From assembly GCA_964580575.1 (NCBI GenBank), contig CAZOLJ010000030.1, positions 1 through 49,593 of the forward strand: a DNA stretch of 49,593 nt, read 5' to 3'. Of this stretch, positions 16,048 through 24,812 are shown piece after piece. This DNA comes from CAVPDE01 sp964580575 (GTDB lineage: Bacteria; Desulfobacterota; DSM-4660; Desulfatiglandales; HGW-15). The notes under the pieces were generated by a model, which worked only from the letters and a program-made list of their open reading frames with translations, was not told where the DNA came from and made no database searches. Position 1 is the stretch's first letter. The number at the start of each line of letters is the position of its first letter. Made by a program: the position numbers and the translations under genes.

Positions 16048-17544
16048 CTAGGGCAGCCTGAGGGCTTGCACGGTGACGGCGAGTGCGTCGCCGCCGCCTA
16101 CGTTGCCGGGGAACACGATGTAGGGAATGCCTGCGTGCCGGCTTTCCGGTCCCAACTGCCACACGGGCACACCCGGAAGAATCTGTCCGAGCACCAACGC
16201 CCTCCTGACGTTGAGGCCTTTTGTTGCCACATCGCTTGCCGTGATGCCGCCCTTGGTGATCAGGTAGCGCAGGTTTGCATCGATCCGCTGGAGCGTTGTG
16301 ATCAATGCCTCGGACACTCGATTCCCGATGGAAAGATCGCCTTCCGCTTGTCCGGACGTGACCAGTTTCCGGCTGGTGTAAATGACCACGTCTCTTCCGC
16401 TCTGCAGCAGGGGTTCGGCACTCCTGAAAACACGATCGATTTCAGCGTCCCTTTTGCCCCCGTCCAGAATCTCATCAATGCCCATCTCAATGCCCGTCAT
16501 TTGCGGGAGAGCGAGAAGCATCTGCAACTGCCGCGTTGTTTTGGGCACATAAGAGCCAACGAGGGTGAGCCCGCCACCGCTGGAGGGCATGCCCAAGTCT
16601 GCAGGGGAGAGAAGGGGACGAGCAGCCATCCCGGCCCGCACACGGACAAAAGAGGCAGCGCTCCGGTAAAGGAATCGGCGGCCTTGAGCTTCAGCGTCCA
16701 GCAGGCCCTTGACGAACACCTCAACGTCTTTGTAACCCGCTGCATTGACCACGCCGATCTTTGATCCTTGAAGGGGCAACAACCGTTCTGTAATTCCGGC
16801 CGGACCACCCATCCGGAGATCCTCGATGGAGATCGAAACGACGTCCCCGGAGGAAACGAGTTTTCCTGTTTTCTCTTCTACCCAGTCGCGGAGGTTGGAG
16901 GACCTGTACCCGAAAACGCTGTCCTTGGCAAACTCCGTCTCAGCCGCCGGAACCAGCCATCCCTTTTCCTCCACATAGTGGGTGTCGCCCACGGTGTAAC
17001 GGCCCCCTTCGAGGAAAAAGGGAATGATGATCCATCCGTCAAAATGTTGTTCCAAGCCCGAAGCTAGGGCTTCCACCTCGCCGGGGAAATGACCTCGCAG
17101 GGTCGAATCACTGCGGCTCACCACGACAAAATCGCGGTTCACTCTCTTCCCTGCCTCGATCAGGTTGCGGCCGATGTCTACATTCAAAGCCCTGGCCGCG
17201 TGGAGGGGCAAGCTCCTCGAGTTGGTGAGAATGTAAAAGGCAGGAGAGTCGCTTTGGAGTTCGGCCTGCAACGCTTCCACAGGCCATTCGGTGAGCACCG
17301 GAGTGTTGTGAACGGTTTGGGTGCCGGTGGGATCATCATCCAGGACGACGACTTTGCGCTTGGATGCACCAACCTGTTCGCGAATGATCGGAAGGAGATC
17401 TTCCGGCCATTCAGGAGAGAGGCCGTGGAACAGGTCTTCTTTGTTGACGGCTTTGCTCTTCAGGGCAGAGTCGATGATTCTAGCCTCGCTTTCTCTTAAG
17501 CACGTCTTCCACAGCCTGGGCGATGTGATCCGCTGAAAGACCAT
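16048..17544 (-). CDS. Four-carbon acid sugar kinase family (DUF1537)
   Basis: A 498-residue two-domain kinase of the OtnK/DtnK family. The N-terminal domain has VVVLDDDPTGTQTVHNTPVL and SRSDSTLRGHFPGE, which bind the substrate; the C-terminal domain has ITKGGITASDVATKGL and FPGNVGGGDALAV, which bind ATP. Known members phosphorylate 3-oxo-tetronates, threonate or erythronate at O4. The annotated ATG at 17544 overlaps the transketolase C-subunit gene by 65 bases. No in-frame ATG follows for a long way, so either this overlap is real or an unusual start is used. It is the last gene of the leftward GntR/TTT/transketolase operon, so its substrate should be an intermediate of that pathway. Confidence 0.88.
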   Translation of the reverse strand: MVFQRITSPRLWKTCLRESEARIIDSALKSKAVNKEDLFHGLSPEWPEDLLPIIREQVGASKRKVVVLDDDPTGTQTVHNTPVLTEWPVEALQAELQSDSPAFYILTNSRSLPLHAARALNVDIGRNLIEAGKRVNRDFVVVSRSDSTLRGHFPGEVEALASGLEQHFDGWIIIPFFLEGGRYTVGDTHYVEEKGWLVPAAETEFAKDSVFGYRSSNLRDWVEEKTGKLVSSGDVVSISIEDLRMGGPAGITERLLPLQGSKIGVVNAAGYKDVEVFVKGLLDAEAQGRRFLYRSAASFVRVRAGMAARPLLSPADLGMPSSGGGLTLVGSYVPKTTRQLQMLLALPQMTGIEMGIDEILDGGKRDAEIDRVFRSAEPLLQSGRDVVIYTSRKLVTSGQAEGDLSIGNRVSEALITTLQRIDANLRYLITKGGITASDVATKGLNVRRALVLGQILPGVPVWQLGPESRHAGIPYIVFPGNVGGGDALAVTVQALRLP

Positions 17545-18505
17545 ACTTCTTCAAAAGATCCAGGTAAGGAGCGGATTCGGTGAAGATGTCCCGGACGCCG
17601 ACGCGCTTCATGGGAATAGGGTAATTCTCGACCAGCACTTCCGCGACAGCGCTGCCCAAGCCGCCGTAGATCACGTTGTTTTCCGCCGTGACGATGGCGC
17701 CTGTTTCTTCCGCGGCCTGAAGCACGGCTTCCACGTCGAGGGGTTTGAGGGTGTGGCAATCGATCACCCGTACGTTGATCCCTATTTTTGAGAGTTGCTC
17801 GGCTGCGGCCAGTGACTGCGCCACCATGTCCCGGTTCGCGATGATCGTTGCGTCTGCACCGTCGCGGACTGTGACCGCTTTCCCGATCTTGAAAGGATAC
17901 TGTGAATCGTAAAGAAGAGGAACCGGATCGCGGGTAAAGCTCAGATACACCGGCCCGTTCCACTCGGCGGCTGCCCGCACGGCCAGTTTTGCGCTCACCC
18001 CGTCTGCCGGGGCAAGGATGGTGGAATAGGCGATAGCGCGCAGGATGGAAAGATCTTCCTGGCCTTGATGGGTCACCCCGTCAGGCCCGGGAGTGATGCC
18101 GCTGTGGCTTGCGGCGATCTTCACGTTTAAACGCGGGTAATGGATGCTGTTCCTGACCTGGTCAAGGGCCCGCATGCTGGCGAACACGGCATAAGTGCTC
18201 GCAAAGGGGATGAGCCCTGTGGTCGCCATGCCCGCTGCCGCAGCCATCATGTTCTGCTCGGCAATGCCGAAATTGAAAGAGCGTTCAGGGAACTTCTGAG
18301 CGAATTTGTTGGTGCCGATGGACTTGGACACGTCCGCGTCCAGAACCACGATATCAGGATTGGTCTCAGCGAGTTCGAGAACCGTCTCTGCGTAAGCGTG
18401 GCGCGTGGGCTGCTGTTTCGCTTCGGAAAACAGGTCGCTCGATCCCAGGAGGGGGAGGACGTCGCTCCGGATGTAATGGTAAGGGGCTTTCGAATTAGGA
18501 CTCAC
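17480..18505 (-). CDS. Transketolase, C-terminal (pyrimidine-binding) subunit
   Basis: A 341-residue split-transketolase subunit equal to the Pyr plus C-terminal domains. It shows VVLDADVSKSIGTNKFA, the catalytic-Glu segment FNFGIAEQNMMAAAAG, HSGITPGPDGVTHQGQEDL and the C-terminal domain from VRVIDCHTLKPLD. The start is set at GTG 18505, with AGGAGG seven bases upstream; the longer frame reads through the N-subunit gene. The N-subunit stop lies inside this start region (11 bases overlap), so the two halves are coupled. Split transketolases outside core metabolism often serve dedicated routes such as apulose-4-phosphate cleavage in apiose catabolism, which is a possible precedent. Confidence 0.93.
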   Translation of the reverse strand: MSPNSKAPYHYIRSDVLPLLGSSDLFSEAKQQPTRHAYAETVLELAETNPDIVVLDADVSKSIGTNKFAQKFPERSFNFGIAEQNMMAAAAGMATTGLIPFASTYAVFASMRALDQVRNSIHYPRLNVKIAASHSGITPGPDGVTHQGQEDLSILRAIAYSTILAPADGVSAKLAVRAAAEWNGPVYLSFTRDPVPLLYDSQYPFKIGKAVTVRDGADATIIANRDMVAQSLAAAEQLSKIGINVRVIDCHTLKPLDVEAVLQAAEETGAIVTAENNVIYGGLGSAVAEVLVENYPIPMKRVGVRDIFTESAPYLDLLKKYGLSADHIAQAVEDVLKRKRG

Positions 18506-19343
18506 AAGCACACCTCCTGATTTCTGCCAGGGCGCATTCCGCTTCTTCCCTGCAAGGAGCCTTGCCGTGCCACTCCACGACGTTTTCCATGTAGGAGACT
18601 CCTTTGCCTTTGACCGTGTGAGCGAGGATGAGGGTCGGCGCTCCTTTGTGGATCTTGGCACGCTCAAGGGCCTCCACGATCTGCTCCATGTCATGACCGT
18701 CGATTTCCACGACGCGCCAGCCGAAAGCTCGCCATTTGTCGGCTAGGGGCTCGATGGGCATGACGTCGACGACACACGCGTCGTTCTGCAGCCGGTTGCG
18801 ATCCACAATGGCGGTGAGATTGCTCAACTTCCACTTGGCGGCGGACATGGCCGCTTCCCAGACAGAACCTTCTTGCGTTTCACCGTCGCCGACAATGACA
18901 AAGACTTGGTAATCCTTCTTCCGCAGCTTGCCGCTCAAGGCCATGCCCAAACCTGCAGAGAGCCCGTGTCCGAGGGAGCCCGCGGTCATGTCAATGCCCG
19001 GGGTTTTTCTCATGTCCGGATGGCCCTGAAGGATACTGTTCATGCGGCGGAGAGTGCCCAGGTGGGACTTGTCGAAATAACCGCGCTCTGCAAGGGCCGC
19101 ATACCACACAGGGCAGGCATGGCCTTTGGAGAGGATAAAACGGTCGCGGTCCGGCCACCCGGGATTCTTTGGATCGACGCGCATGATGCGGAAATACAGG
19201 GCGGTCACGATGTCCGCAGAGGAAAGCGATCCGCCGGGATGCCCGGCGTTGGCCGTGGTGATCATCTCGATGATGTCGCAGCGGATGGCCGCCGCCATTT
19301 GCTTCAGTTCTGGAATGGTCATGGGGGTTTGTGATGGATCCAT
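18495..19343 (-). CDS. Transketolase, N-terminal (thiamine diphosphate-binding) subunit
   Basis: A 282-residue N-terminal half of transketolase. The cofactor-binding features are TANAGHPGGSLSSADI, SKGHACPVWYAAL, TAGSLGHGLSAGLGMA and the metal motif GDGETQEGSVWEA to IVDRNRLQND. It forms the active site with the following subunit. AGAGGAGCTTACA precedes the ATG. The gene is separated from the upstream isomerase gene by 260 bases of repeats, so it may also have its own promoter, though none is clear. Confidence 0.94.
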   Translation of the reverse strand: MDPSQTPMTIPELKQMAAAIRCDIIEMITTANAGHPGGSLSSADIVTALYFRIMRVDPKNPGWPDRDRFILSKGHACPVWYAALAERGYFDKSHLGTLRRMNSILQGHPDMRKTPGIDMTAGSLGHGLSAGLGMALSGKLRKKDYQVFVIVGDGETQEGSVWEAAMSAAKWKLSNLTAIVDRNRLQNDACVVDVMPIEPLADKWRAFGWRVVEIDGHDMEQIVEALERAKIHKGAPTLILAHTVKGKGVSYMENVVEWHGKAPCREEAECALAEIRRCACES

Positions 19344-19380
19344 TGTAAGCTCCTCTTTGTTGTTCCTTGCGGCGTTTCAC

Positions 19381-19572
19381 CCTCCCCTTTATCCCCTCCC
19401 GTCGAGCTGGAGTGGGGACACATTGGTTTTGTCCCCTCCCGTCAGAGGCTGTGTCGCTATTCTGGGGGCATCAGATTCCTGTCATTTCGACCGAAGGGAG
19501 AAATCCTAGAATCCCGTCACATGCAGAATCAAGATTTCTCGCCCCGCTCTTTGAGCGGGACTCGAAATGACA
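19381..19572. repeat. Repeats between isomerase and transketolase: R4 piece plus R1 copy b
   Basis: The first part (19381-19450) has repeated TCCCCTCCCGTC blocks of the C/G-tract family. The second part (19480-19572) begins TGTCATTTCGACCGAAGGGA and ends with ACTCGAAATGACA; these arms pair as in the palindrome at 6492-6619, and an inner hairpin GCCCCGCTCTTTGAGCGGG is added. These elements account for the whole gap between two genes of one operon. Confidence 0.7.
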
Positions 19573-19603
19573 TCGTTACACCGCCTCTCAAGGAAAGGGA
19601 TAG

Positions 19604-20569
19604 CTACTTTAAAGAGAAAATCCGGCGCTCAATGAATTTCCAGGTCTCAAGGTAATCTCCCTTGGCCATGAGGCTGGCGATCCTTCCTCCGTCGATCTCA
19701 TCGAGCCTTTTCCATATCCTGTTCGAAATTCTGCTGTTGGCCTCAAAGGTGCCTTTGATGTCCCATCGTGTCGGGGAGGTGTCGGAGGTCAGATAGTCTT
19801 TGTAGCGATACTTCTTGAGGTAATAGAGAAACTCGACGTACTCCAGAAAATGCTTGGTACCGCAGAAGTAATCCCAGTCCCACCTGGCGTCATTGTCATT
19901 GATGTGGACGTAGTACTTGAAGGGGCTCTCCGCCAGGTGCACCAGAGCCTCGGCAGGGTTCTCATTCCCATAGGTGGAATGGCCGAAGTCGAGGGTCACG
20001 CCCATCTCCTTGACCTGCATGTCGTTGAGTAAACACAACGCCTTTGCGGCTGTATCCACAAAACAGCGGCCCCGGGTCTCGCTGGGCTTGTACTCGACAA
20101 AAAGAGGGATCTTCGGCCTGTACGAGCCGGCCTCTCCGAAAGTCTCGACCAAGTGCTTCCATGCCTTGCCGTAGTCATACTGGAAAGCGAATTCATACCC
20201 GTCGCCAAGGGGACAGCAGGTCACCTTGTTCGCCCCGATGGCAGCCGCGAAATCTTTTGCCTTCTTGATGAAACGGACGGCCTTGTTGCGGACTCCTTTT
20301 CGAAGAGACGTCAAACCGCCGTTGCGGAATTCAGGTTCGGCCTTGACGTTCACGTTGACCGCTGCCACGCGCAGCCGGTATTTCTTCAGCAGGGCTTTGG
20401 TGGCCTTCGCATCGTTCACCTCGTAAGGGTAGACGATTTCCACCCCGTCACACCCCTGGATCTCGCTCATCAATTGGAACTTCTGCTCCAGGGACAGGGG
20501 TTCGTTGTACTCGTGGAAGCGATCTTTGGTTTTCGAAAGAAAGCCGGTGATGATGGCCATTTTCAACAT
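19604..20569 (-). CDS. TIM-barrel sugar phosphate isomerase/epimerase family protein
   Basis: A 321-residue xylose-isomerase-like TIM-barrel protein. Metal-ligand-like acidic and His residues lie at the expected barrel positions: EIQGCDGVEIVYP, FVEYKPSETRG (Glu), GVTLDFGHSTYGNEN (Asp, His), YYVHINDNDARWDWDY (His, Asp) and YLTSDTSPTRWD. The start is ATG 20569 with GAAGGAG upstream. Family members interconvert ketoses and aldoses or epimerise inositol and sugar acids. In the operon it lies between the TTT transporter and the transketolase pair, so it probably acts first on the imported compound or makes the ketose that transketolase needs. Exact substrate unknown. Confidence 0.85.
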   Translation of the reverse strand: MLKMAIITGFLSKTKDRFHEYNEPLSLEQKFQLMSEIQGCDGVEIVYPYEVNDAKATKALLKKYRLRVAAVNVNVKAEPEFRNGGLTSLRKGVRNKAVRFIKKAKDFAAAIGANKVTCCPLGDGYEFAFQYDYGKAWKHLVETFGEAGSYRPKIPLFVEYKPSETRGRCFVDTAAKALCLLNDMQVKEMGVTLDFGHSTYGNENPAEALVHLAESPFKYYVHINDNDARWDWDYFCGTKHFLEYVEFLYYLKKYRYKDYLTSDTSPTRWDIKGTFEANSRISNRIWKRLDEIDGGRIASLMAKGDYLETWKFIERRIFSLK

Positions 20570-20605
20570 ACATTTCTCCTTCAAAAGCTCTGACCAAAGT
20601 CAAGG

Positions 20606-22114
20606 TCAAGCCGCAGCTTTTGCTTTGCTCTTTCTCAGCTTCTCCCGGATCGCCCCGAACACACCGAGTTGCCCCAGGATGAGCAAAACGGTCGCAAGGA
20701 TCAGAGCAAGACAGACCGGTCTGGTGAGGAAGATGGAGAAATCCCCGCCTGACGCCTTGAGCGCCCTCCTGAAGTTGGTGTCCACGAGGGGGCCGAGAAT
20801 GATACCCAGGACGAGGGGAGCGGGAGGGTACTTCCCTTTCTTGAAAACGAGTCCGATCAGTCCTGCGAAAAAAACAAGCACAATGTCAATAAACCGCAGA
20901 TCGAGCGAGAATGATCCGATGGCGCAGAGCACCGCGACAATGGGCATGAGGATGGCGTTCTTGATCTGAAGGATTCGTTGCATGGGCCTGGCGATGAGGA
21001 CACTCAAGATGAACATGAAGAGGGTTGCCACCAGAAGCCACGAGACCGCCTGATAGGCGAATGCCGGGAACTCGAAGCTCAACATCGGCCCTGGGCGCAC
21101 TCCATGGATCAAGAAGGCTCCTAAAAGCACCGCCGCAGGCGGGCTGCCTGGGATTCCGAGAGAGAGAAGGGGAATGATGGCACCGCCAATGCATGAATTG
21201 TCTGCGGTCTCAGCTGCGATGAGGCCCTCCATAGAGCCTTTGCCATACTCCTCAGGGTGTTTGCTTGCCTTTTTGGCCACGCCATAGGACACCCATGACG
21301 CCACATCCTCCCCGACACCGGGGATGATCCCGATGCCTACGCCCACGAGCCCTGCGCGGATTGCTGTCCACCAGTGACGCAAGATCTCGATGATTTTGAT
21401 CCTTGTTTTGTCCAGCACCGCAACCAGCACATCCTGCTCGGACATGAGCGATTCGACGACCTGCGGGATGCCGAAGAAACCGATCATAATCGGGATGAAA
21501 GGCACACCACCGATGAGCTCAGGGCTTCCGAAAGTGAGCCTGTGCCAGGCCGTGAGTTCGTCCATGCCGATCATGCCGATGGTGAGCCCGAAGATGCCTG
21601 CGATCCACCCTTTCATGGGGAGGTCGGCGCCGGTGAGTGTGCCCGAGATCAGAACGCCGAAAAGCCCAAGCAGACAGAATTCGGCGGACGTGAATTTCAG
21701 AGCCAGGTTCGTGAGAAGCGGGGTGAAGAAGGCGAGACAAAGAATGCCAAACACCGTCCCGATCACGGAAGCGGCGCGAGCCATGAAGATCGCCTGAGCA
21801 CCCTGGCCGCGCATGGCCAAAGGAAAGCCGTCCAGTGTCGAGGAGGCATTGGCAGGCGTTCCGGGAATCCCGATCAGGATGGCGGAGAGAGATCCTCCCG
21901 AGACGCCGCCCACATATAGCCCCATGAGGAGGGCGATAGCCGAATGCCCTGAAAACTTGAAGGTGATGCCGGTCAGCAAGGCAATCCCCATTGTTGTGGT
22001 CAGGCCGGGGAGGGCGCCGACGACCAGCCCGATCAGCGTTCCCATTCCGATCAGAAGAATAAACTCGATGTTAAGTGTCTTCAGGACCTCGGAAAAAATC
22101 TGTTCAAAACCCAT
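20606..22114 (-). CDS. tctA: TTT transporter large permease, TctA
   Basis: A 502-residue membrane protein with about 12 hydrophobic segments, typical for TctA (DUF112). Family motifs are GALPGLTTTMGIALL near residue 33, LIGIPGTPANASSTLDGFPL, the repeat-related LSLGIPGSPPAAVLLGA and GVRPGP. It is the ion-coupled channel of the tripartite tricarboxylate transporter. tctB lies 21 bases upstream and the binding protein before it, all in one direction. Confidence 0.95.
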   Translation of the reverse strand: MGFEQIFSEVLKTLNIEFILLIGMGTLIGLVVGALPGLTTTMGIALLTGITFKFSGHSAIALLMGLYVGGVSGGSLSAILIGIPGTPANASSTLDGFPLAMRGQGAQAIFMARAASVIGTVFGILCLAFFTPLLTNLALKFTSAEFCLLGLFGVLISGTLTGADLPMKGWIAGIFGLTIGMIGMDELTAWHRLTFGSPELIGGVPFIPIMIGFFGIPQVVESLMSEQDVLVAVLDKTRIKIIEILRHWWTAIRAGLVGVGIGIIPGVGEDVASWVSYGVAKKASKHPEEYGKGSMEGLIAAETADNSCIGGAIIPLLSLGIPGSPPAAVLLGAFLIHGVRPGPMLSFEFPAFAYQAVSWLLVATLFMFILSVLIARPMQRILQIKNAILMPIVAVLCAIGSFSLDLRFIDIVLVFFAGLIGLVFKKGKYPPAPLVLGIILGPLVDTNFRRALKASGGDFSIFLTRPVCLALILATVLLILGQLGVFGAIREKLRKSKAKAAA

Positions 22115-22135
22115 GTCAAATCCTTTCCAACAGCC

Positions 22136-22636
22136 TCAGGGGAGCGGGATCATGGCAAGAACGCCGAAGACATACCAGATGATCGCGACGGTGACACCGG
22201 AAACGGTGACGATCTTCCACCAGGCCCCGCCTTTGAAGAGGAACATCATGCCTGCAAGAAAAATGAAGGTTGAAAGAACGTAGGGAATGCGGCCCCAAAA
22301 AACAAAGAAGTACACTCCGATGCAGGCCATGGCCAAGACACCCTTCAGAAAAGGCTTTTTGCGGAGGGTCTCAGGAATGACTTCCGCGGCTTTCAGAAAG
22401 GGATTGCCCGACCCGCGGATCCCGATAAGCGCCAGAACGACTCCGAGCAACGCCAGAAATCCTCCGACGAAAAGTGTGGTGACTCCCGGGTTGACCGACT
22501 TTTCTACCGTGACAAGTGCGGGTGATTCATAGGCGATGTATCCATCAAACATTACGTAAAGGCCGATGAGCGCAAAGCCTGTTCCCATGAAGAAGTCGAG
22601 AGAACGCAATCGCTTCGTTGATTCTTCCATGATCAC
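22136..22636 (-). CDS. tctB: TTT transporter small permease, TctB
   Basis: A 166-residue hydrophobic protein with four membrane segments, as in TctB. GTG at 22636 has GGAG at normal distance; an ATG two codons later (22630) is the alternative. Its C-terminal pair of helices (VLSTFIFLAGMMFLFKGG and VTVAIIWYVFGVLA) is typical. It works with TctA. Confidence 0.9.
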   Translation of the reverse strand: MIMEESTKRLRSLDFFMGTGFALIGLYVMFDGYIAYESPALVTVEKSVNPGVTTLFVGGFLALLGVVLALIGIRGSGNPFLKAAEVIPETLRKKPFLKGVLAMACIGVYFFVFWGRIPYVLSTFIFLAGMMFLFKGGAWWKIVTVSGVTVAIIWYVFGVLAMIPLP

Positions 22637-22699
22637 TTTCTCACTCCCTCAACCCATCCCTCTCCCGAGGGAGAGAGGGACAGGTGAAGAAAAAAGGAG

Positions 22700-23698
22700 T
22701 TATGGTTTCGGGATACCGAGATCTGCCGGGTTCTTCTTTGCGAGATTCAAATCAACAAGCATCCAGCTGAACTTGGACTCAAGAGACTTGGACATGGCGT
22801 TGGCCTTGTCGCCGGACCAGCCGAAAGGTGCTGCCACCTGGGCTTCCAGGACTTTTTTCACGGCAGCGGACTTCATGGCCGCGTCAAAGGCCTTGGTGAG
22901 CTCGTCCTTGATTTCCTTGGGCGTATCCATAGGAATGGCAATGCCCAGCAACTGAGGCATGGGAAGCACCTTCTTGAGTTCAGGATAGAAATCCGTAATG
23001 GGCTGGACTTTCCCAACGCCGGGGATTTCCGTGCCCTCTACCTCGCTCGCCACGAGGGGGCGAAGCTTCTTAGCCTGCATGTACTGGAGCGCCTCACCTA
23101 CGGATACGTGGACCACATCCACTTCGCCCGTCAGTCCGGCAGTGATCGAGGGCGCTGATCCCGCATAAGGGAGCACGTTGGTTTTCACGCCGGCGGCGTT
23201 CATCATGGTTATCCATCGGATGCTCCACACGCCCGGGAGCACGCTGCACGCCGCCTTCACCTGGCCGGGCCGCGCTTTTGCATCGTCAATCAGTTCCTTG
23301 ATGGTTTTGTACTTGGAGTTTTCGGGAACGAGCACGACACCGGGTGAGCCGCCTGCCCAGAACCACTGCCAGTCTCTTGCCGTGGTGGTATGTGCGGCGT
23401 TGGCCGGAACAAAGAGGCCGGTCTCGGAAATTCCGAGGATGTTCAGACCGTCACGGGGCTTCTGCCAAACATAGTCCATGGCCACGCCACCGCCGGCACC
23501 GGTCATGTTGATGACATTGACCTGAACGCCGAGGAACTCCTTCATTCCTTCGGCCAGACCCCGATTGACCTGGTCTGTTCCGCCGCCCGCAGAAAAGGCG
23601 CACACGATTGTTACCGGGCGGGTGATCACTTTCGACTGGCCCCAGGCCGCTGAAGCCGCCAGGAGCACCACAAGAACCGCAACGATAATCTTTTTCAT
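22700..23698 (-). CDS. tctC: TTT transporter periplasmic binding protein, TctC/Bug family
   Basis: A 332-residue secreted solute-binding protein. A signal peptide (MKKIIVAVLVVLLAASAAWG) is followed by the Bug fold: PVTIVCAFSAGGGTDQVNR, INMTGAGGGVAMDYV, LPYAGSAPSITAGLTGEVDVV and late SFAAP-like segments. Bug proteins bind carboxylates or amides through backbone and ordered water, so the ligand cannot be predicted. AAGGAGGGAATTC precedes the ATG. First transporter gene of the leftward operon after the GntR regulator. Confidence 0.95.
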   Translation of the reverse strand: MKKIIVAVLVVLLAASAAWGQSKVITRPVTIVCAFSAGGGTDQVNRGLAEGMKEFLGVQVNVINMTGAGGGVAMDYVWQKPRDGLNILGISETGLFVPANAAHTTTARDWQWFWAGGSPGVVLVPENSKYKTIKELIDDAKARPGQVKAACSVLPGVWSIRWITMMNAAGVKTNVLPYAGSAPSITAGLTGEVDVVHVSVGEALQYMQAKKLRPLVASEVEGTEIPGVGKVQPITDFYPELKKVLPMPQLLGIAIPMDTPKEIKDELTKAFDAAMKSAAVKKVLEAQVAAPFGWSGDKANAMSKSLESKFSWMLVDLNLAKKNPADLGIPKP

Positions 23699-23839
23699 GA
23701 ATTCCCTCCTTGGGTAAATGGTTTATTCGCTATTCCTTGATGAAATCCATTGGCATTGGCTAGAAAAAAGATCCTTCGTCTCATCCCCCCTTTCTTTCAT
23801 AACGCCCCTACTGATGACCTCTTGGTATCTCCCTTCGGG

Positions 23840-24517
23840 CTACTTCTCTGCGGTTGCTTTCGTTTCCATGCCTTTTCTCAGCACATCGGAAGATCGCTTC
23901 AGGTGAAGTCGCATGATCTCTTCGGCTTTTGCGCTGTCCTTAGCCTCCAACGCCCTGATGATGGCCAGGTGCTCGCGCAGCGTCTCATCCGGCGGCCGGA
24001 CCAGCCCGCCATAGGAACTCACCTGATAGCTGAACATGACCACGTTGTAGCTCGTCAGAATGCTCCTCAGAAATTCCCTTCCGCCCAGTTCGGTGATGAA
24101 ATTGTGGAAGCGCCTGTCCTCTTTGGCATAAGCATCGTAATCGTCGATGTGCTTGAGGCCCTTGAAAGCTTCAAAAAAGGTCCGGAGCTGTTTGGTCTGA
24201 GCAGGCGTGATCAGGGCGGCGGCGCGCCTCGCCGCCAGGCCTTCGAGCACCTCGCGCAGTTCGAAGATGTAGATCATCTCCTCCTTGGTGAACTGGCGTA
24301 CAAAGAAGCCTCTTCTGGGGATCGCCTTGATGAGCTTTTCCTGCTCAAGGACCTTAAGGGCATTGACCAGGGGGGTGCGGCTGACTCCCATGACCTGAGC
24401 CAGCCTGTCCTGATAGACCTTGTCGCCCGGGACGAGCCTTCCTTCCAGGATCATGGCCTTGAGCCGGTCATAGACCTTGGCGTCGAGGTTTCGATGGGCG
24501 GCTCCTACGTTTTTCAT
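23840..24517 (-). CDS. GntR-family regulator with FCD domain
   Basis: A 225-residue FadR-subfamily (GntR/FCD) repressor. The N-terminal winged helix (about 12-75) has KVYQDRLAQVMGVSRTPLVNALKVLEQEKL and the wing RRGFFVR. The FCD effector domain has the metal-ligand pattern EDRRFHNFI, REHLAII and MRLHLKRS (Asp/Glu and three His). It lies at the upstream end of the tctCBA-isomerase-transketolase-kinase run, in the same direction and 141 bases before tctC, so it probably senses the imported acid or sugar acid and controls that operon. No clear operator palindrome was identified. Confidence 0.93.
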   Translation of the reverse strand: MKNVGAAHRNLDAKVYDRLKAMILEGRLVPGDKVYQDRLAQVMGVSRTPLVNALKVLEQEKLIKAIPRRGFFVRQFTKEEMIYIFELREVLEGLAARRAAALITPAQTKQLRTFFEAFKGLKHIDDYDAYAKEDRRFHNFITELGGREFLRSILTSYNVVMFSYQVSSYGGLVRPPDETLREHLAIIRALEAKDSAKAEEIMRLHLKRSSDVLRKGMETKATAEK

Positions 24518-24703
24518 TTTCCGCTTCTTCCTGATGGCCGTGGTTGAGTGAATCCTTCAGGGCGTAGTAGATCTGAATTTTGAATTTTGAATGCAAAAAT
24601 GCCATGACGCTGATTTCATGTCAAGAGAATTTTGAAGGGGAGCGGCAGTCAGTTGAAGAAACTGCTTTTCATGAACTCGCAAAAAACCGAAAAGTGTTTT
24701 TCC

Positions 24704-24794
24704 CGTCATTCCGGCTGAAGCCGGAATCCGGGTTCTTCGAGCACATACAGAATCGCTGGACCCCGGTTTCCACCGGGGTGACGACTTCTTAAGA
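24704..24794. repeat. Double-hairpin repeat, family R2 copy a
   Basis: GTCATTCCGGCTGAAGCCGGAATCC forms one hairpin and ACCCCGGTTTCCACCGGGGTGACGACTTC the other, joined by about 35 bases with AGAACC/AGCAC-like sequence. The same order, inverted, is found at 25901-25992 and 38723-38839. It lies in the 295-bp gap between the AEC permease and the GntR gene, which otherwise shows no gene. Confidence 0.8.
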
Positions 24795-24812
24795 AGCCAC
24801 GAATTTTGAATA

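Noticed and set aside
23750..24547. 265-codon open frame opposite the GntR regulator
   Set aside because: Shadow of the GntR/FCD gene, whose winged-helix and FCD motifs are clear on the minus strand.
24580..24792. 70-codon open frame between the AEC and GntR genes
   Set aside because: Its second half is only the R2 repeat read through; there is no ribosome site or conserved domain.
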